Shown one piece after another: positions 36,641 to 45,049 of a DNA stretch of 64,000 bases. The notes beneath the pieces are model-generated. The model saw only the letters and a program-made list of their open reading frames with translations, ran no database searches and had not been told where the DNA came from. The first letter of the stretch is position 1; the number at the start of each line of letters is the position of its first letter. The position numbers and the translations under genes were made by a program. This DNA comes from Clostridiales bacterium (GTDB lineage Bacteria; Bacillota; Clostridia; Oscillospirales; Acutalibacteraceae): positions 248,001 to 312,000 of the forward strand of contig DULI01000007.1 of assembly GCA_012840445.1 (NCBI GenBank), read 5' to 3'.

Positions 36641-37412
36641 GCACCTCCTTTACCAGACCTCCGTAAGCCGCCGCAGCCTGTCCTTTGGGTTCGTGCTTGA
36701 AAATGCTCTTGTCCGCCGTGCTGACTTCTGCAAGGCGTACCGTTGCCGGAATGACCGTTTGCAGGATGGGCAGGTGCTTCCCAAAATTTTCTTTTACCGC
36801 CCGGACGGTATCCCTGCGGAAGTTGGTTTCATTGGCCATCGTCAGGAACACGCCCCCGATTTTCAATCTGGGATTGATCTGCCGCTTGATCTGCTGTACG
36901 GTGCCGACCAGCTCCGTCATGTCCTCTGCCGCCAGATAATCCGCCTGGACAGGGATAAGAACATAGTCCGAGGCTGCCAGAGCGTTGATGACCAGCATAC
37001 CCAGGGAAGGGCGGCAGTCCAGCAGTACATAGTCATAATCGTTTTTTACGCTGTCCACATACTGCCTTAACACGGTTTCGCGGCTCATAACATTTACGAG
37101 ACCGGTTTCCACGGCAGACAAGGCACGGTTTCCCGGCACAAAGTCAAAGCCTTCATGGTGGTGCATGATCTCCGTGTGTTCGGCAATTTCTTTGCCGGAT
37201 ACCACATCACTCATCACATCACCGAGGGCGCGGGGCAGGTCATGGGGCTTTCTCATGCCCAGCATCTTGGTCAAATCACCCTGCGGGTCAACATCAATCA
37301 GAAGGACTTTTTTGCCGTCTAAGGCCAGCCCTGCGCCAATGCAGTACACGCTTGTGCTTTTTCCAACCCCGCCTTTTTGGTTGGCTACGGAGATTACTTT
37401 TGTTTTCGCCAT
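36594..37412 (-). CDS. parA: ParA-family partition ATPase
   Basis: A 272-residue ParA/Soj-type ATPase with the deviant Walker A KGGVGKST (about 12-19), LLIDVDPQGDLT (about 40-51) and YVLLDCRPSLG (about 125-135). The ATG at 37,410-37,412 is chosen because AGGAGG lies 9 bases upstream, although the frame is open for 56 codons more. It leads the parA-parB pair and is the outermost full-size ICE gene at this end. Confidence 0.92.
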   Translation of the reverse strand: MAKTKVISVANQKGGVGKSTSVYCIGAGLALDGKKVLLIDVDPQGDLTKMLGMRKPHDLPRALGDVMSDVVSGKEIAEHTEIMHHHEGFDFVPGNRALSAVETGLVNVMSRETVLRQYVDSVKNDYDYVLLDCRPSLGMLVINALAASDYVLIPVQADYLAAEDMTELVGTVQQIKRQINPRLKIGGVFLTMANETNFRRDTVRAVKENFGKHLPILQTVIPATVRLAEVSTADKSIFKHEPKGQAAAAYGGLVKEVLAIGEKQRGRSAECR

Positions 37413-37459
37413 AAATGGGTTCCTCCTTTTCTTAGATTTAGCCGTCTGCGTCACAGGGC

Positions 37460-37487
37460 TCCCGAAAAGTCGCATGACTTTTTGGGA
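37460..37487. repeat. REP-like hairpin, copy 2
   Basis: TCCCGAAAAGTC and GACTTTTTGGGA arms around GCAT, upstream of parA. Nearly identical to the reverse complement of 4393-4420. Confidence 0.75.
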
Positions 37488-37587
37488 AAAGGAGCCGCAG
37501 CAGAGTGAGTGAGCTTTCGTGTTTCTCACGGAAGCGAACGATACGGTGCTTGCGGTGACGCGGCGGCTATGTACGGGCATAAAAAAA

Positions 37588-37620
37588 GCCGCCTACTCTT
37601 TGCATAAAAGAATAAGCGGC
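37588..37620 (-). terminator. Terminator after the 53-aa gene
   Basis: GCCGC...GCGGC with inner TCTTT-AAAGA pairing, followed on the minus strand by a seven-T run. Confidence 0.75.
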
Positions 37621-37646
37621 ATATGTAACTAATACGATATTAAGTT

Positions 37647-37808
37647 TTACAGTGTGTCTGATACCTTCAAAATCAGTTCGTCCACGCAGTCCGTATATCG
37701 CCCCTGTTGCAGTAACTTGTTCTTGAAACGAATAAGGCTTTGCACAACGAGACGGGTTTCGTCATTGCTCAAATACAGGTATCTCTTTTCTTTCTTCAAC
37801 ATCACCAT
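37647..37808 (-). CDS. Small conserved ICE protein (53 aa), paralogue of the 98-aa protein
   Basis: Not a named family. The whole product aligns with the first 52 residues of the protein at 4303-4599: KEKRYLYLS against EEKRVLTLD, and CVDELILK against IVDEVLLK. AGGAGG lies 4 bases before the ATG at 37,806-37,808 and 10 before a second ATG at 37,800-37,802, so the start is uncertain by two codons. It is the outermost ICE gene seen and has its own terminator. Confidence 0.65.
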   Translation of the reverse strand: MVMLKKEKRYLYLSNDETRLVVQSLIRFKNKLLQQGRYTDCVDELILKVSDTL

Positions 37809-38026
37809 CAGCCCTCCTTTGAGTATAGCTTACAAAAAGAATGGTTGTCTTACCACTGTGCGATTCAATCTCATCGGATAAACTTCATTACATTTGATCA
37901 GACTGTGCCAAAACAGTTCATTCCTTATCATTTGCTCAGCATCACTTTAAGGAAGCATTTTCAAAAACAGACATCAGAAAACAGCAGTAAAAACACTCTC
38001 CAGAACCCCCCTGATTTGGGGCAAAA

Positions 38027-38109
38027 GTTCCCCCATCTGTTAACTAAAATGGGGTCAAAAACGTCGGTTCCCCCATCGTTAACTACTAAAAACAGGGTCA
38101 AAACACGCC
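38027..38109. repeat. Two tandem imperfect 40-bp repeats near ICE end
   Basis: Each unit begins GTTCCCCCATC(T)GTTAACTA (38,027 and 38,067) and contains GGGTCAAAA (38,052 and 38,095). A more divergent third unit may precede (CCCCCC...GGGGCAAAA, from about 38,004). Arm-type sites for recombinase or excisionase often lie like this near ICE ends. Confidence 0.6.
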
Positions 38110-38157
38110 AAATCCTTTCAAATCAGGACAAACGGTATCAGCGATTTTGGGCATAAG

Positions 38158-38191
38158 AAAACCCCGGAAAACCTTGATTTTCCGGGGTTTT
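38158..38191 (-). terminator. rpsI terminator
   Basis: Perfect 14-base arms (AAAACCCCGGAAAA and its complement) around 6 bases, about 30 bases after the rpsI stop. Works in either direction. Confidence 0.8.
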
Positions 38192-38221
38192 GAGCCATTT
38201 TGATATAGTCTGAGCAGTCGA

Positions 38222-38620
38222 TTAACGCTTGCTGAACTGCGGTGCGCGACGGGCTGCCTTGAGACCGTATTTCTTGCGCTCTTTCATTCGAGGATCGCGG
38301 GTGAGCAGGCCTGCTTTTTTAAGTACAGGACGAAGCTCCTCATTATACTGAAGTAATGCACGGGCAATACCGTGGCGGATAGCTCCAGCCTGTCCGGTAA
38401 CGCCGCCACCAGTGACATTGCAAACAACATCAAATTTTTCTAGCGTCTCGGTTAACATCAGAGGCTGACGGGCGATAACTTTGAGTGTTTCAAGACCGAA
38501 ATAATCATCAATATCCCGGTTATTTATTGTAAAGTTCCCAGAGCCGTTGTACAAACGCACACGTGCCACCGAACTTTTCCTTCTGCCTGTTCCGTAAAAA
38601 TATGGTTTAGATTCGTACAT
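38222..38620 (-). CDS. rpsI: 30S ribosomal protein S9
   Basis: A 132-residue S9 with the family ends: [15 protein letters not shown] near residues 9-23 and the basic RRAPQFSKR tail whose last residues reach the P-site tRNA. The length fits bacterial S9. It follows rplM by 18 bases, the universal L13-S9 order. The ICE ends just past its 3' side, and the coding sequence is intact. Confidence 0.98.
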   Translation of the reverse strand: MYESKPYFYGTGRRKSSVARVRLYNGSGNFTINNRDIDDYFGLETLKVIARQPLMLTETLEKFDVVCNVTGGGVTGQAGAIRHGIARALLQYNEELRPVLKKAGLLTRDPRMKERKKYGLKAARRAPQFSKR

Positions 38621-38638
38621 TCCATTTGCCTCCCTTCA

Positions 38639-39067
38639 TTAAAAAGCCAGCATTTCCGGCTTCTGTGCAGCATGCTTGTGATCGCTGCCCCTATATACAC
38701 GCAGGCGGGTCAAAGCCTTGCGGCCGATTGTGGTGTCGGGGATCATACCCTTAACCGCCAGTCTAACAGCCAGCTCGGGTTTGGTTTTCATAAGAGTGGC
38801 ATACTGAACTTCTTTTAATCCTCCGATATAGCCGGTATGACGCCTGTAGTATTTTTGCTGCAGTTTTTTGCCGGTGAGAACTATTTTTTCCGCATTGATT
38901 ATGATTACATGGTCACCGCAATCAACATGAGGGGTAAACTCGGGTTTTCTCTTGCCGCGCAAAATTTCAGCAGCTACGGTAGCTACACGGCCCAGACGTT
39001 TCCCGGCAGCATCAATGATATACCATTTGCGCTGTATATCACTGGGCTTTGCCATGTATGTGGACAT
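38639..39067 (-). CDS. rplM: 50S ribosomal protein L13
   Basis: A 142-residue L13 with [16 protein letters not shown] (about 14-29), the [14 protein letters not shown] strand-helix and GMIPDTT. The length equals that of E. coli L13. The ATG at 39,065-39,067 is chosen over an upstream TTG because GGAGGT lies 7 bases before it. The leader is only about 40 bases. Confidence 0.98.
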   Translation of the reverse strand: MSTYMAKPSDIQRKWYIIDAAGKRLGRVATVAAEILRGKRKPEFTPHVDCGDHVIIINAEKIVLTGKKLQQKYYRRHTGYIGGLKEVQYATLMKTKPELAVRLAVKGMIPDTTIGRKALTRLRVYRGSDHKHAAQKPEMLAF

Positions 39068-39114
39068 AACACTAACCTCCAAATTTCGTAATAGCCTTTG
39101 TTAAGTCGATTGTA

Positions 39115-39143
39115 ATAATAACACACCTGATATTGTGTGTCAA
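39115..39143 (-). promoter_or_regulatory. rplM-rpsI promoter
   Basis: Minus-strand -35 TTGACA (39,138-39,143), 17-base spacer, -10 TATTAT (39,115-39,120), about 48 bases before the rplM start. Confidence 0.85.
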
Positions 39144-39244
39144 TATTTATTTTGTTAAATTTTTAATTTGCAGTTTTAAAGCTTATATTTTCTTTAAATA
39201 TCTCTTAAAATCTCTTATTTGCTCACTTTCAATTTACGTTTTTA

Positions 39245-39955
39245 TCACCAGCCAGAAATATGCGCCCGCTGCATTGCCCCTATTGTTTTAATCCTTAGCC
39301 TGTCATAGTCTTTCTCCAATGTGTATAACAGCTGCTTTACCCTCTCCCGTTCGGTCTTTTTGTCAACCGGGCAGGGGCTTTTAATGACTGGAAGGCCCGC
39401 GTTTTTAACTGCCCGTTTGGTGTCTTTTTCATAGGCGAAGATTAAAGGCCGGATAAGGGTTAAATCCTTTCGGGACAGATATGTCACTGGCTGGAAGCAT
39501 GAAATACTGCCGCCCTGTAAAAGATTCATATAAAAGGTTTGCACTGCGTCATCTAGATTATGGCCGAGGGCTATCTTGTTGCAACCAAGCTCTTTCGTCA
39601 GGTCATGCAGTGCCCCGCGCCTCATTCGGGCACACAAACTGCAAGGGTTTGGTTCTTTTCTGTAGTCAAATATAATCTGTGCTATTTGGGTCTGTTTTAT
39701 TGTATACGGCACATCAATTTTTTCGCAAAGCCCCATAATTGGTCCAAAGTCCATCGGCACACCGTTAAAACCCGGGTCAAGCGAGATGGCGACCAGTTCA
39801 TATTTTTGGGGATAATATTTGCGCATTTGCGCCAAAGCATAAAGCAGGGCAACCGAATCCTTACCTCCAGACACACCAACGGCAATCCTGTCGCCCTGCT
39901 CAATCATATTATATTTCTGCATAGCAGAACGCATAAGGCCCATAAGTCTGTTCAT
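39245..39955 (-). CDS. TtcA-like tRNA 2-thiocytidine / ATP-pyrophosphatase family protein
   Basis: A 236-residue PP-loop protein with VSGGKDS (about 28-34) that activates uridine/cytidine-like targets with ATP, and the cysteine pair in PNPCSLCARMRRG (about 109-121), as in TtcA, which thiolates cytidine 32 of tRNA. Other members of this family handle different substrates, so TtcA activity is likely but not certain. The ATG at 39,953-39,955 has AAGGAG 6 bases before it. It ends the pyr-ruvX gene run. Confidence 0.8.
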   Translation of the reverse strand: MNRLMGLMRSAMQKYNMIEQGDRIAVGVSGGKDSVALLYALAQMRKYYPQKYELVAISLDPGFNGVPMDFGPIMGLCEKIDVPYTIKQTQIAQIIFDYRKEPNPCSLCARMRRGALHDLTKELGCNKIALGHNLDDAVQTFYMNLLQGGSISCFQPVTYLSRKDLTLIRPLIFAYEKDTKRAVKNAGLPVIKSPCPVDKKTERERVKQLLYTLEKDYDRLRIKTIGAMQRAHISGW

Positions 39956-39979
39956 AACATTCTCCTTAAGATACAAAAG

Positions 39980-40402
39980 TTAATCACAACTGGTTTTTCT
40001 ATGCCTTAAAAAATCCTCAAGTATCAATGTGGCGGCAACAGCGTCGATTATGTCCTTGCGCTTTTTGCCCCTAGTATCGGTGTAGTTAAGCAATGTGTGG
40101 GCAGACAGGGTGGTACATCTCTCATCCCAAAGCTCTACTGGCAGGCCGGATTTAGTGCCAATATCCCGCGCTATCGCCGCGCACTCCTCAGCCTTAAACC
40201 CGGCGGTTCCGTCCATATTTTTTGGAAAACCTACAACCACCATTTCGGCCGAAAGCTCTTTTGCTTTTTCACAAATTTTATCTATTAATGCTGACCTGTC
40301 GCGCTCGTGTATAACAGCTTTCGGAAAAGCAAAGCCTTCATTTTTGTCGCTTACAGCAATTCCGGTCCGGGCAGCTCCTAAATCAACCGACATAATAATC
40401 AT
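39980..40402 (-). CDS. ruvX: RuvX/YqgF-type resolvase (pre-16S rRNA nuclease)
   Basis: A 140-residue RNase H-fold protein with the YqgF marks: SVDLGAARTGIAVSD (about 5-19), VVVGFPKNMDGTAG (about 55-68), WDERCTT (about 91-97) and DAVAATLILEDFL near the end. It is required for 16S rRNA 5'-end maturation in bacteria where it has been tested. GAAGGTG lies 7 bases before the ATG. It starts 13 bases after the histidine phosphatase stop. Confidence 0.92.
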   Translation of the reverse strand: MIIMSVDLGAARTGIAVSDKNEGFAFPKAVIHERDRSALIDKICEKAKELSAEMVVVGFPKNMDGTAGFKAEECAAIARDIGTKSGLPVELWDERCTTLSAHTLLNYTDTRGKKRKDIIDAVAATLILEDFLRHRKTSCD

Positions 40403-40415
40403 TTAACAGCACCTT

Positions 40416-41096
40416 CTAATCAAACGTCAGGCTCTTTATATTTTCTTTTTTCCACCAGCTCTGGTGCGCAAAGGTGGAAAGCTCTGCTGGCAGATGGGTA
40501 ATATCATTTATAAAGCCAATGCTGAAATTGTTGTTATCATCGGCCTCTACCATCGAAACACCTGTATTGTCGCACCACTCCACCTCGGCCAATCGCTCAA
40601 TCGGGTAGCCCATTACCCTGCAAATAAAATTGCGAATGGCACAACCATGGGTTACCACCGCCACCGTTTGGCCACGGCTTTCTTCTACTATTTTGTTCAT
40701 GGCTTCCCATATTCTCTGGTGAAACTGCCGCATGGATTCCCCGCCTTCCGGGGCAAAATTGTGTGGCTCAAGGTTCCAGTTCTTCGCCTGCTCAGGATAC
40801 AGTACAGGTAGCTGTTTCCATGGCAACCCTTCTATACATCCGCCGTTTATCTCAATTATGTCTTCCCTAATAATAACCGGCAAATTGTGGTATTTATTTA
40901 CCGCTTCAGCAGTTTTTATTGCCCTCTCGAGCGGGCTTGAGTACAGTTTATCAATTTTTATATCTTTAAATCTCTCAGCCAGAAATTCGAGCTGCTTGGC
41001 TCCCCGCTCGCTGATTTTAGAATCGGTAACTCCGTGGAATATTCGGTCAACATTTCCCCTTGCTTCACAATGTCGCACTATATATAACCTTGTCAA
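40416..41096 (-). CDS. Histidine phosphatase (phosphoglycerate mutase-like)
   Basis: A 226-residue member with the nucleophile motif RHCEARGN (about 8-15), where most have RHG, the second arginine in SSPLERAIKTA (about 53-63), and VTHGCAIR (about 148-155). These proteins dephosphorylate small molecules; the substrate cannot be named. It lies in the pyr gene run between pyrD and ruvX. A paralogue is at 62,256. Confidence 0.82.
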   Translation of the reverse strand: MTRLYIVRHCEARGNVDRIFHGVTDSKISERGAKQLEFLAERFKDIKIDKLYSSPLERAIKTAEAVNKYHNLPVIIREDIIEINGGCIEGLPWKQLPVLYPEQAKNWNLEPHNFAPEGGESMRQFHQRIWEAMNKIVEESRGQTVAVVTHGCAIRNFICRVMGYPIERLAEVEWCDNTGVSMVEADDNNNFSIGFINDITHLPAELSTFAHQSWWKKENIKSLTFD

Positions 41097-41114
41097 TTTC
41101 TATCAATCCTATTT

Positions 41115-42029
41115 TTATTCATAGATTTGCACTTTCCCTACAATTTCTGTAACCGACGATATCACGTTTTGGTCAAGGTATTGCTCTATTCCTTCGATTA
41201 TCTTTAAAGGCGCATACGGGTCGGTAAAATTTGCGGTACCAACCTGTACAAGACAAGCTCCGGCCAACATTATCTCGACTGCGTCCTGCCAGGTTGCAAT
41301 TCCGCCCATTCCAATTACCGGGATGGTTACCCTGCGGCTTACTTCGTAAACCATTCGCACGGCTATGGGAAAAACCGCGGGTCCCGACAGGCCGCCGGTG
41401 TTGTTTGTAAGTATTGGCCTGCGCGTGTTAATATCAATCCTCATGCCCGTTATGGTGTTTATTAATGATACTGCGTCAGCGCCCTCGGATTCAACTGCCG
41501 CCGCAATGTCCCCAATATTGGCAACATTGGGGGAAAGTTTGACAGCCAGCGGCTTTTTGCACACATTTCTTACCGCTTTGGTGATTTCTCCTGCCGCCTT
41601 TGCACTCGTTCCGAAAGCCACCCCGCCTTGTTTAACATTAGGGCAGGAAATATTAAGCTCAATCATATCAACCTGGCTTTCATTAAGCCTTTCAACGACT
41701 TCACAGTAATCGGCAATTTCGTTCCCTGCAACATTTGCAATTATTACAGTATCATATTTCTTTAGCCATGGTACTTCGTGTTTGACAAACCAGTCAACCC
41801 CAGGATTCTGAAGGCCAACACTATTTAGAATGCCCGAAGGTGTTTCGGCAATTCTCGGCGGTGGGTTGCCGTCCCTAGGTTTTAGGGTTATACCCTTGCA
41901 TGCAATCCCGCCAAGTTTTGAAAGATCATAAACCTGTGAAAACTCCCTGCCAAACCCGAAGGTACCGGAGGCTGTGACTACCGGGTTCTTAAACCGTACA
42001 CCAGCTATATTTACTGATAAATCGGCCAT
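41115..42029 (-). CDS. pyrD: Dihydroorotate dehydrogenase class 1B, catalytic subunit
   Basis: A 304-residue FMN protein that oxidises dihydroorotate to orotate. ASGTFGFG (about 20-27), the class 1 catalytic cysteine in LNISCPNVKQGG (about 124-135) and IGMGGIATWQDAVE (about 238-251) mark the family. The class 1B form needs the PyrK subunit, whose gene lies directly upstream with no gap. It is the last of the pyr genes in this cluster. Confidence 0.95.
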   Translation of the reverse strand: MADLSVNIAGVRFKNPVVTASGTFGFGREFSQVYDLSKLGGIACKGITLKPRDGNPPPRIAETPSGILNSVGLQNPGVDWFVKHEVPWLKKYDTVIIANVAGNEIADYCEVVERLNESQVDMIELNISCPNVKQGGVAFGTSAKAAGEITKAVRNVCKKPLAVKLSPNVANIGDIAAAVESEGADAVSLINTITGMRIDINTRRPILTNNTGGLSGPAVFPIAVRMVYEVSRRVTIPVIGMGGIATWQDAVEIMLAGACLVQVGTANFTDPYAPLKIIEGIEQYLDQNVISSVTEIVGKVQIYE

Positions 42030-42794
42030 TTACCAGACAACCTCCTTAGAATTAATAACGGGTCCATACCGGCACACCTGGGCATATCTGAAACCGCCCT
42101 CTCCGCTTTTTACCTTGCAGACACATACAAGGCAGGCGCCTAACCCGCAGCCCATGCGTTCTTCAAGGGATACCTGGCACTCAACGCCCCGTTCTTCGGC
42201 AATTTTAGCCACAGCCTTCAACATCGGTTTGGGCCCGCAGGCGCAGACAAGATCACAATCGCTTTGCAGCCTTTCCTTAAGAAGTTCGGTTACAAGGCCA
42301 TGGTAACCAAGCGAACCGTCGTCTGTCGAAACCTGTACATTTTCACAGTACTTTTTAAAGTCATCAATTAAAATCGCAAAATCCTTACTTTTAAATCCCA
42401 AAATCGCATCCGGTATAAAATTACATTGTTTCGCAGTCTCAAGCAGCGGCGGTGCGCCTATCCCACCGCCGACAAACACCACCTTTCTGGCTTTAGACAC
42501 ATTAAATCCATGCCCCAGCGGGCCTAATATATCAAGCGACTGGCCGGCTTGTACCCTTGACAGCCATTTTGTGCCCTCGCCTTTTACCTGGTAAACAAAC
42601 CGCAGGGTTTGCAAATTTTTATCGATCTCGCAGATTGATATAGGCCGGCGAAGGGTTTTCCCTTCGCAATAAATATTAACAAACTGCCCTGGTTTTGCAT
42701 CTGCCGACTGGTGTGTTTTTACAGTTAAATTGTATATACCTGATGCAATCTGGCTGTTTTCCAACACAGTGCAAATATTTGTGGTAATGCCCAT
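42030..42794 (-). CDS. pyrK: Dihydroorotate dehydrogenase electron-transfer subunit
   Basis: A 254-residue PyrK that passes electrons from PyrD to NAD through FAD and a 2Fe-2S cluster. An FAD-binding RRPISIC segment (about 50-56), a VGGGIGAPPLL nucleotide loop (about 105-115) and a cysteine set in GCGLGACLVCVCKV plus AQVCRYGPV near the C-terminus show this. It abuts pyrD. Confidence 0.95.
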   Translation of the reverse strand: MGITTNICTVLENSQIASGIYNLTVKTHQSADAKPGQFVNIYCEGKTLRRPISICEIDKNLQTLRFVYQVKGEGTKWLSRVQAGQSLDILGPLGHGFNVSKARKVVFVGGGIGAPPLLETAKQCNFIPDAILGFKSKDFAILIDDFKKYCENVQVSTDDGSLGYHGLVTELLKERLQSDCDLVCACGPKPMLKAVAKIAEERGVECQVSLEERMGCGLGACLVCVCKVKSGEGGFRYAQVCRYGPVINSKEVVW

Positions 42795-42815
42795 TGTGTT
42801 TCCCCCAAAAATAAA

Positions 42816-43739
42816 TTATAGCCTGATTTCCCCAATATATGACATCAGCTCGTCGCGCATACGTATTGCCTCGCGCCGGGCAGACATTGCGAAATCATCG
42901 CTTTGGTCTTTTTTATATGCGCACATTATTGCCCTTGAGGAATTAATAATGGCGCCAAGCCCCTTTTGGTCAAATGCACCCGCGACATCCGACGCGCCAG
43001 CGCCCTGTGCGCCGTATCCGGGCACCAAAAACAATGTATGTAAAAGTTTCGCCCTTAAATTTTTCAGCTGCTGGGGGTATGTAGCGCCCACAACGGCGCC
43101 AACGCCTGTGTAACCGTATTTTCCGGGAAGTTTTTCGCCCCATTGTTCACACAATTCGCCCATTATCGCATATATCGCCTTTCCGTCTATTTTCAAATCC
43201 TGCAACTGGCCTGAAGACGGATTGGAGGTTTTTACAAGAACGAATATTCCCTTGTCGTATTTTTGACAGGCCTCAATCAACGGTTCAATGCCGTCTGAAC
43301 CAAGATATCCGTTGACGGTGAGAGCATCAGCCCCAAAGGGCTCTATCTGCTCCGGACCAATATCTACTTTGCCAAGATATGCGTTAGAATACGCCTCAAC
43401 CGTGCTTCCGATATCATTCCGCTTTCCGTCTGCTATTACAAACATTCCCTTGCTTCGTGCGTACTCTATTGTCCTTGCAAGGGCACGCATTCCGGGCCAG
43501 CCGTACATTTCGTAATATGCGCATTGTGGTTTTACAGCGGGCACAATATCATAAAGCGCGTCGATTATCCCTGTATTAAACCTATATATCGCTTCGGCAG
43601 CGCCCTCAAGCGTATAACCAAACTCGCTAAAAGCTTTATCCTTTATCTCCGACGGGATAAAATCAAGTTTGGGGTCAAGTCCCACAACCGTGGGATTTTG
43701 CAGCGCTACTATTTTTTCAATAAGAACATCAAAGGACAT
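42816..43739 (-). CDS. pyrF: Orotidine 5'-phosphate decarboxylase
   Basis: A 307-residue type 2 PyrF that makes UMP. VVGLDPKLDFIP (about 17-28), the catalytic lysine segment IADGKRNDIGSTVEAY (about 97-112) and GYGAQGAGASDV near 242-253 fit. The ATG at 43,737-43,739 is chosen for GGAGG 8 bases upstream. It follows pyrC by 19 bases. Confidence 0.95.
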   Translation of the reverse strand: MSFDVLIEKIVALQNPTVVGLDPKLDFIPSEIKDKAFSEFGYTLEGAAEAIYRFNTGIIDALYDIVPAVKPQCAYYEMYGWPGMRALARTIEYARSKGMFVIADGKRNDIGSTVEAYSNAYLGKVDIGPEQIEPFGADALTVNGYLGSDGIEPLIEACQKYDKGIFVLVKTSNPSSGQLQDLKIDGKAIYAIMGELCEQWGEKLPGKYGYTGVGAVVGATYPQQLKNLRAKLLHTLFLVPGYGAQGAGASDVAGAFDQKGLGAIINSSRAIMCAYKKDQSDDFAMSARREAIRMRDELMSYIGEIRL

Positions 43740-43758
43740 ACAATAACCTCCGGTATTT

Positions 43759-45024
43759 TTATTCTTCATAAACAATTCTGCCGCCACATATGGTCATTAC
43801 CACCTTGCCTGAAAGCTTTTTCCCTTTAAAAGGAGTGTTGTGGGATTTGCCGGGAAGCCTGTCCTTTTCAACTGTCCAGTCAATTCCAGGGTCAAACAAC
43901 ACAACATCGGCAGGTGCACCCTCCGACAATGTTCCATAAGGCAGATTTAATATTTTTGCGGGATTAACGCTCATAAGTTCGATTAAGCGATTGATGGATA
44001 TGTCCCCAGGTTTTACAAGGCACGTATATGCCGATGCCAAAGAGGTCTGCATTCCTATGACCCCGTTTGGCGCCTTGATAAAGTCTGACTTTTCCTCATC
44101 CGTGTGGGGCGCGTGGTCGGTTGCAATTACATCTATTGTACCATCCTTTATGGCGTTCACCACAGCAATGCGGTGTTCTTCACCTCTTAAAGGAGGGTTC
44201 ATACGGTAATCTGCGTCCATACTTTCAAGACATTGGTCGGAAAAGGCAAAATAATGGGGTGCGGTTTCGCAGGTGACGCGCACGCCTGCAGATTTTGCTG
44301 CTTTTATTATATCAAGCGAAGTTTTTGTGCTTACATGGCAGATATGAATACTGCACCCTGCAGAGGCGGCTAAAGCCACATCCCTTGCTGTAGCTGCATC
44401 TTCAGCCGCAGTGGGTGTGCCAGGGATTGAATGCCGCAGGGATATATCCGATTCATTAATAATACCATTGGATAAATATAAATCCTCGCAGTGACTTAAA
44501 ATAGGGACATTAAGACTTTGGGCAAGTTTCAGGGCTTCAAGCATTATTTTGGTATTTTCTACCGGCCGTCCGTCATCCGAAAATGCAACGGCCCCGGCCT
44601 TGTGCAAGCTTTCAAAATCAGAAAGCTCCTCGCCTTTTAACCCCATTGTCATTGCCCCCACGGGCAGTATCCTTACTGCAGCATTTTGGGCTTTATTCAA
44701 GATATATTGAATAGTCTGAAGGTTGTCCACCACAGGTTCGGTATTAGGCATGGCTGCAACCGTTGTAATCCCGCCAAAAGCCGCCGCAATACTGCCGCTA
44801 AATATATCCTCCTTGTGGGTTTGCCCGGGATCGCGCAGATGCACATGCATATCAACAAGACCCGGAATTGCAAAAAGGCCGGCAGCGTCAATTACTCTGT
44901 CAGCCTTTCTCACTAAATCCTGCTGTTTTTTTGCAATAATACCGTTGTGAATTAAAATATCGCCAAATTCGTCCCGCCGGTTTGCTGGGTCAATTATTCT
45001 TGCATTTTTAATATAAATTGTCAA
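43759..45024 (-). CDS. pyrC: Dihydroorotase
   Basis: A 421-residue class I dihydroorotase that closes carbamoyl-aspartate to dihydroorotate. The metal site DMHVHLRDPGQTHKED (about 55-70) and the later ATDHAPHTDEEK segment (about 300-311) are intact. A TTG at 45,022-45,024 with AGGTG 7-9 bases upstream is the better start; a GTG 9 bases further up is possible. It leads the pyr genes, after the methyltransferase-like gene. Confidence 0.92.
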   Translation of the reverse strand: MTIYIKNARIIDPANRRDEFGDILIHNGIIAKKQQDLVRKADRVIDAAGLFAIPGLVDMHVHLRDPGQTHKEDIFSGSIAAAFGGITTVAAMPNTEPVVDNLQTIQYILNKAQNAAVRILPVGAMTMGLKGEELSDFESLHKAGAVAFSDDGRPVENTKIMLEALKLAQSLNVPILSHCEDLYLSNGIINESDISLRHSIPGTPTAAEDAATARDVALAASAGCSIHICHVSTKTSLDIIKAAKSAGVRVTCETAPHYFAFSDQCLESMDADYRMNPPLRGEEHRIAVVNAIKDGTIDVIATDHAPHTDEEKSDFIKAPNGVIGMQTSLASAYTCLVKPGDISINRLIELMSVNPAKILNLPYGTLSEGAPADVVLFDPGIDWTVEKDRLPGKSHNTPFKGKKLSGKVVMTICGGRIVYEE

Positions 45025-45049
45025 TACAAACACCTGCTTAAGGCAAGAT

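Larger units (their letters stand above)
1..38157 (-). mobile_element. Tn1549-like integrative conjugative element, right-hand part
   Basis: A continuous minus-strand set of conjugation genes (VirB4, PrgI, VirB6-like, Maff2, VirD4, PcfB, relaxase, MobC), ICE maintenance genes (helicase-methylase, ArdC-like, ParA, ParB) and cargo (adhesin, SIR2/STAND pair, AAA ATPase). This gene set and order is known from Tn1549-like elements of Clostridia. The left part, with the rest of VirB4 and presumably the integrase, lies outside the window. The right boundary is inferred, not seen: the last ICE-like gene ends its upstream side at 37,808 and rpsI ends at 38,222, so the junction lies between them, close to the 3' end of rpsI. 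No att duplication can be checked without the other end. Confidence 0.85.
37809..38221. other. ICE end to rpsI, noncoding
   Basis: About 410 bases without a credible gene. It contains tandem repeats (38,027-38,109), a perfect terminator hairpin (38,158-38,191) and, on the minus strand just above the 53-residue gene, a possible promoter (AAGACA, 18 bases, TATACT). The ICE-chromosome junction must lie here or in the rpsI 3' end. Confidence 0.55.

Noticed and set aside
38027..38109. CRISPR array
   Set aside because: Only two or three imperfect repeats in direct tandem without spacers; no cas genes nearby.
37740..38156. 138-codon plus-strand frame at the ICE end
   Set aside because: No ribosome site or family; it overlaps the real 53-residue gene on the other strand and runs across tandem repeats.
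39068..39244. L13 leader riboregulator
   Set aside because: The promoter lies only about 48 bases before the rplM start, so there is no room for a structured leader.
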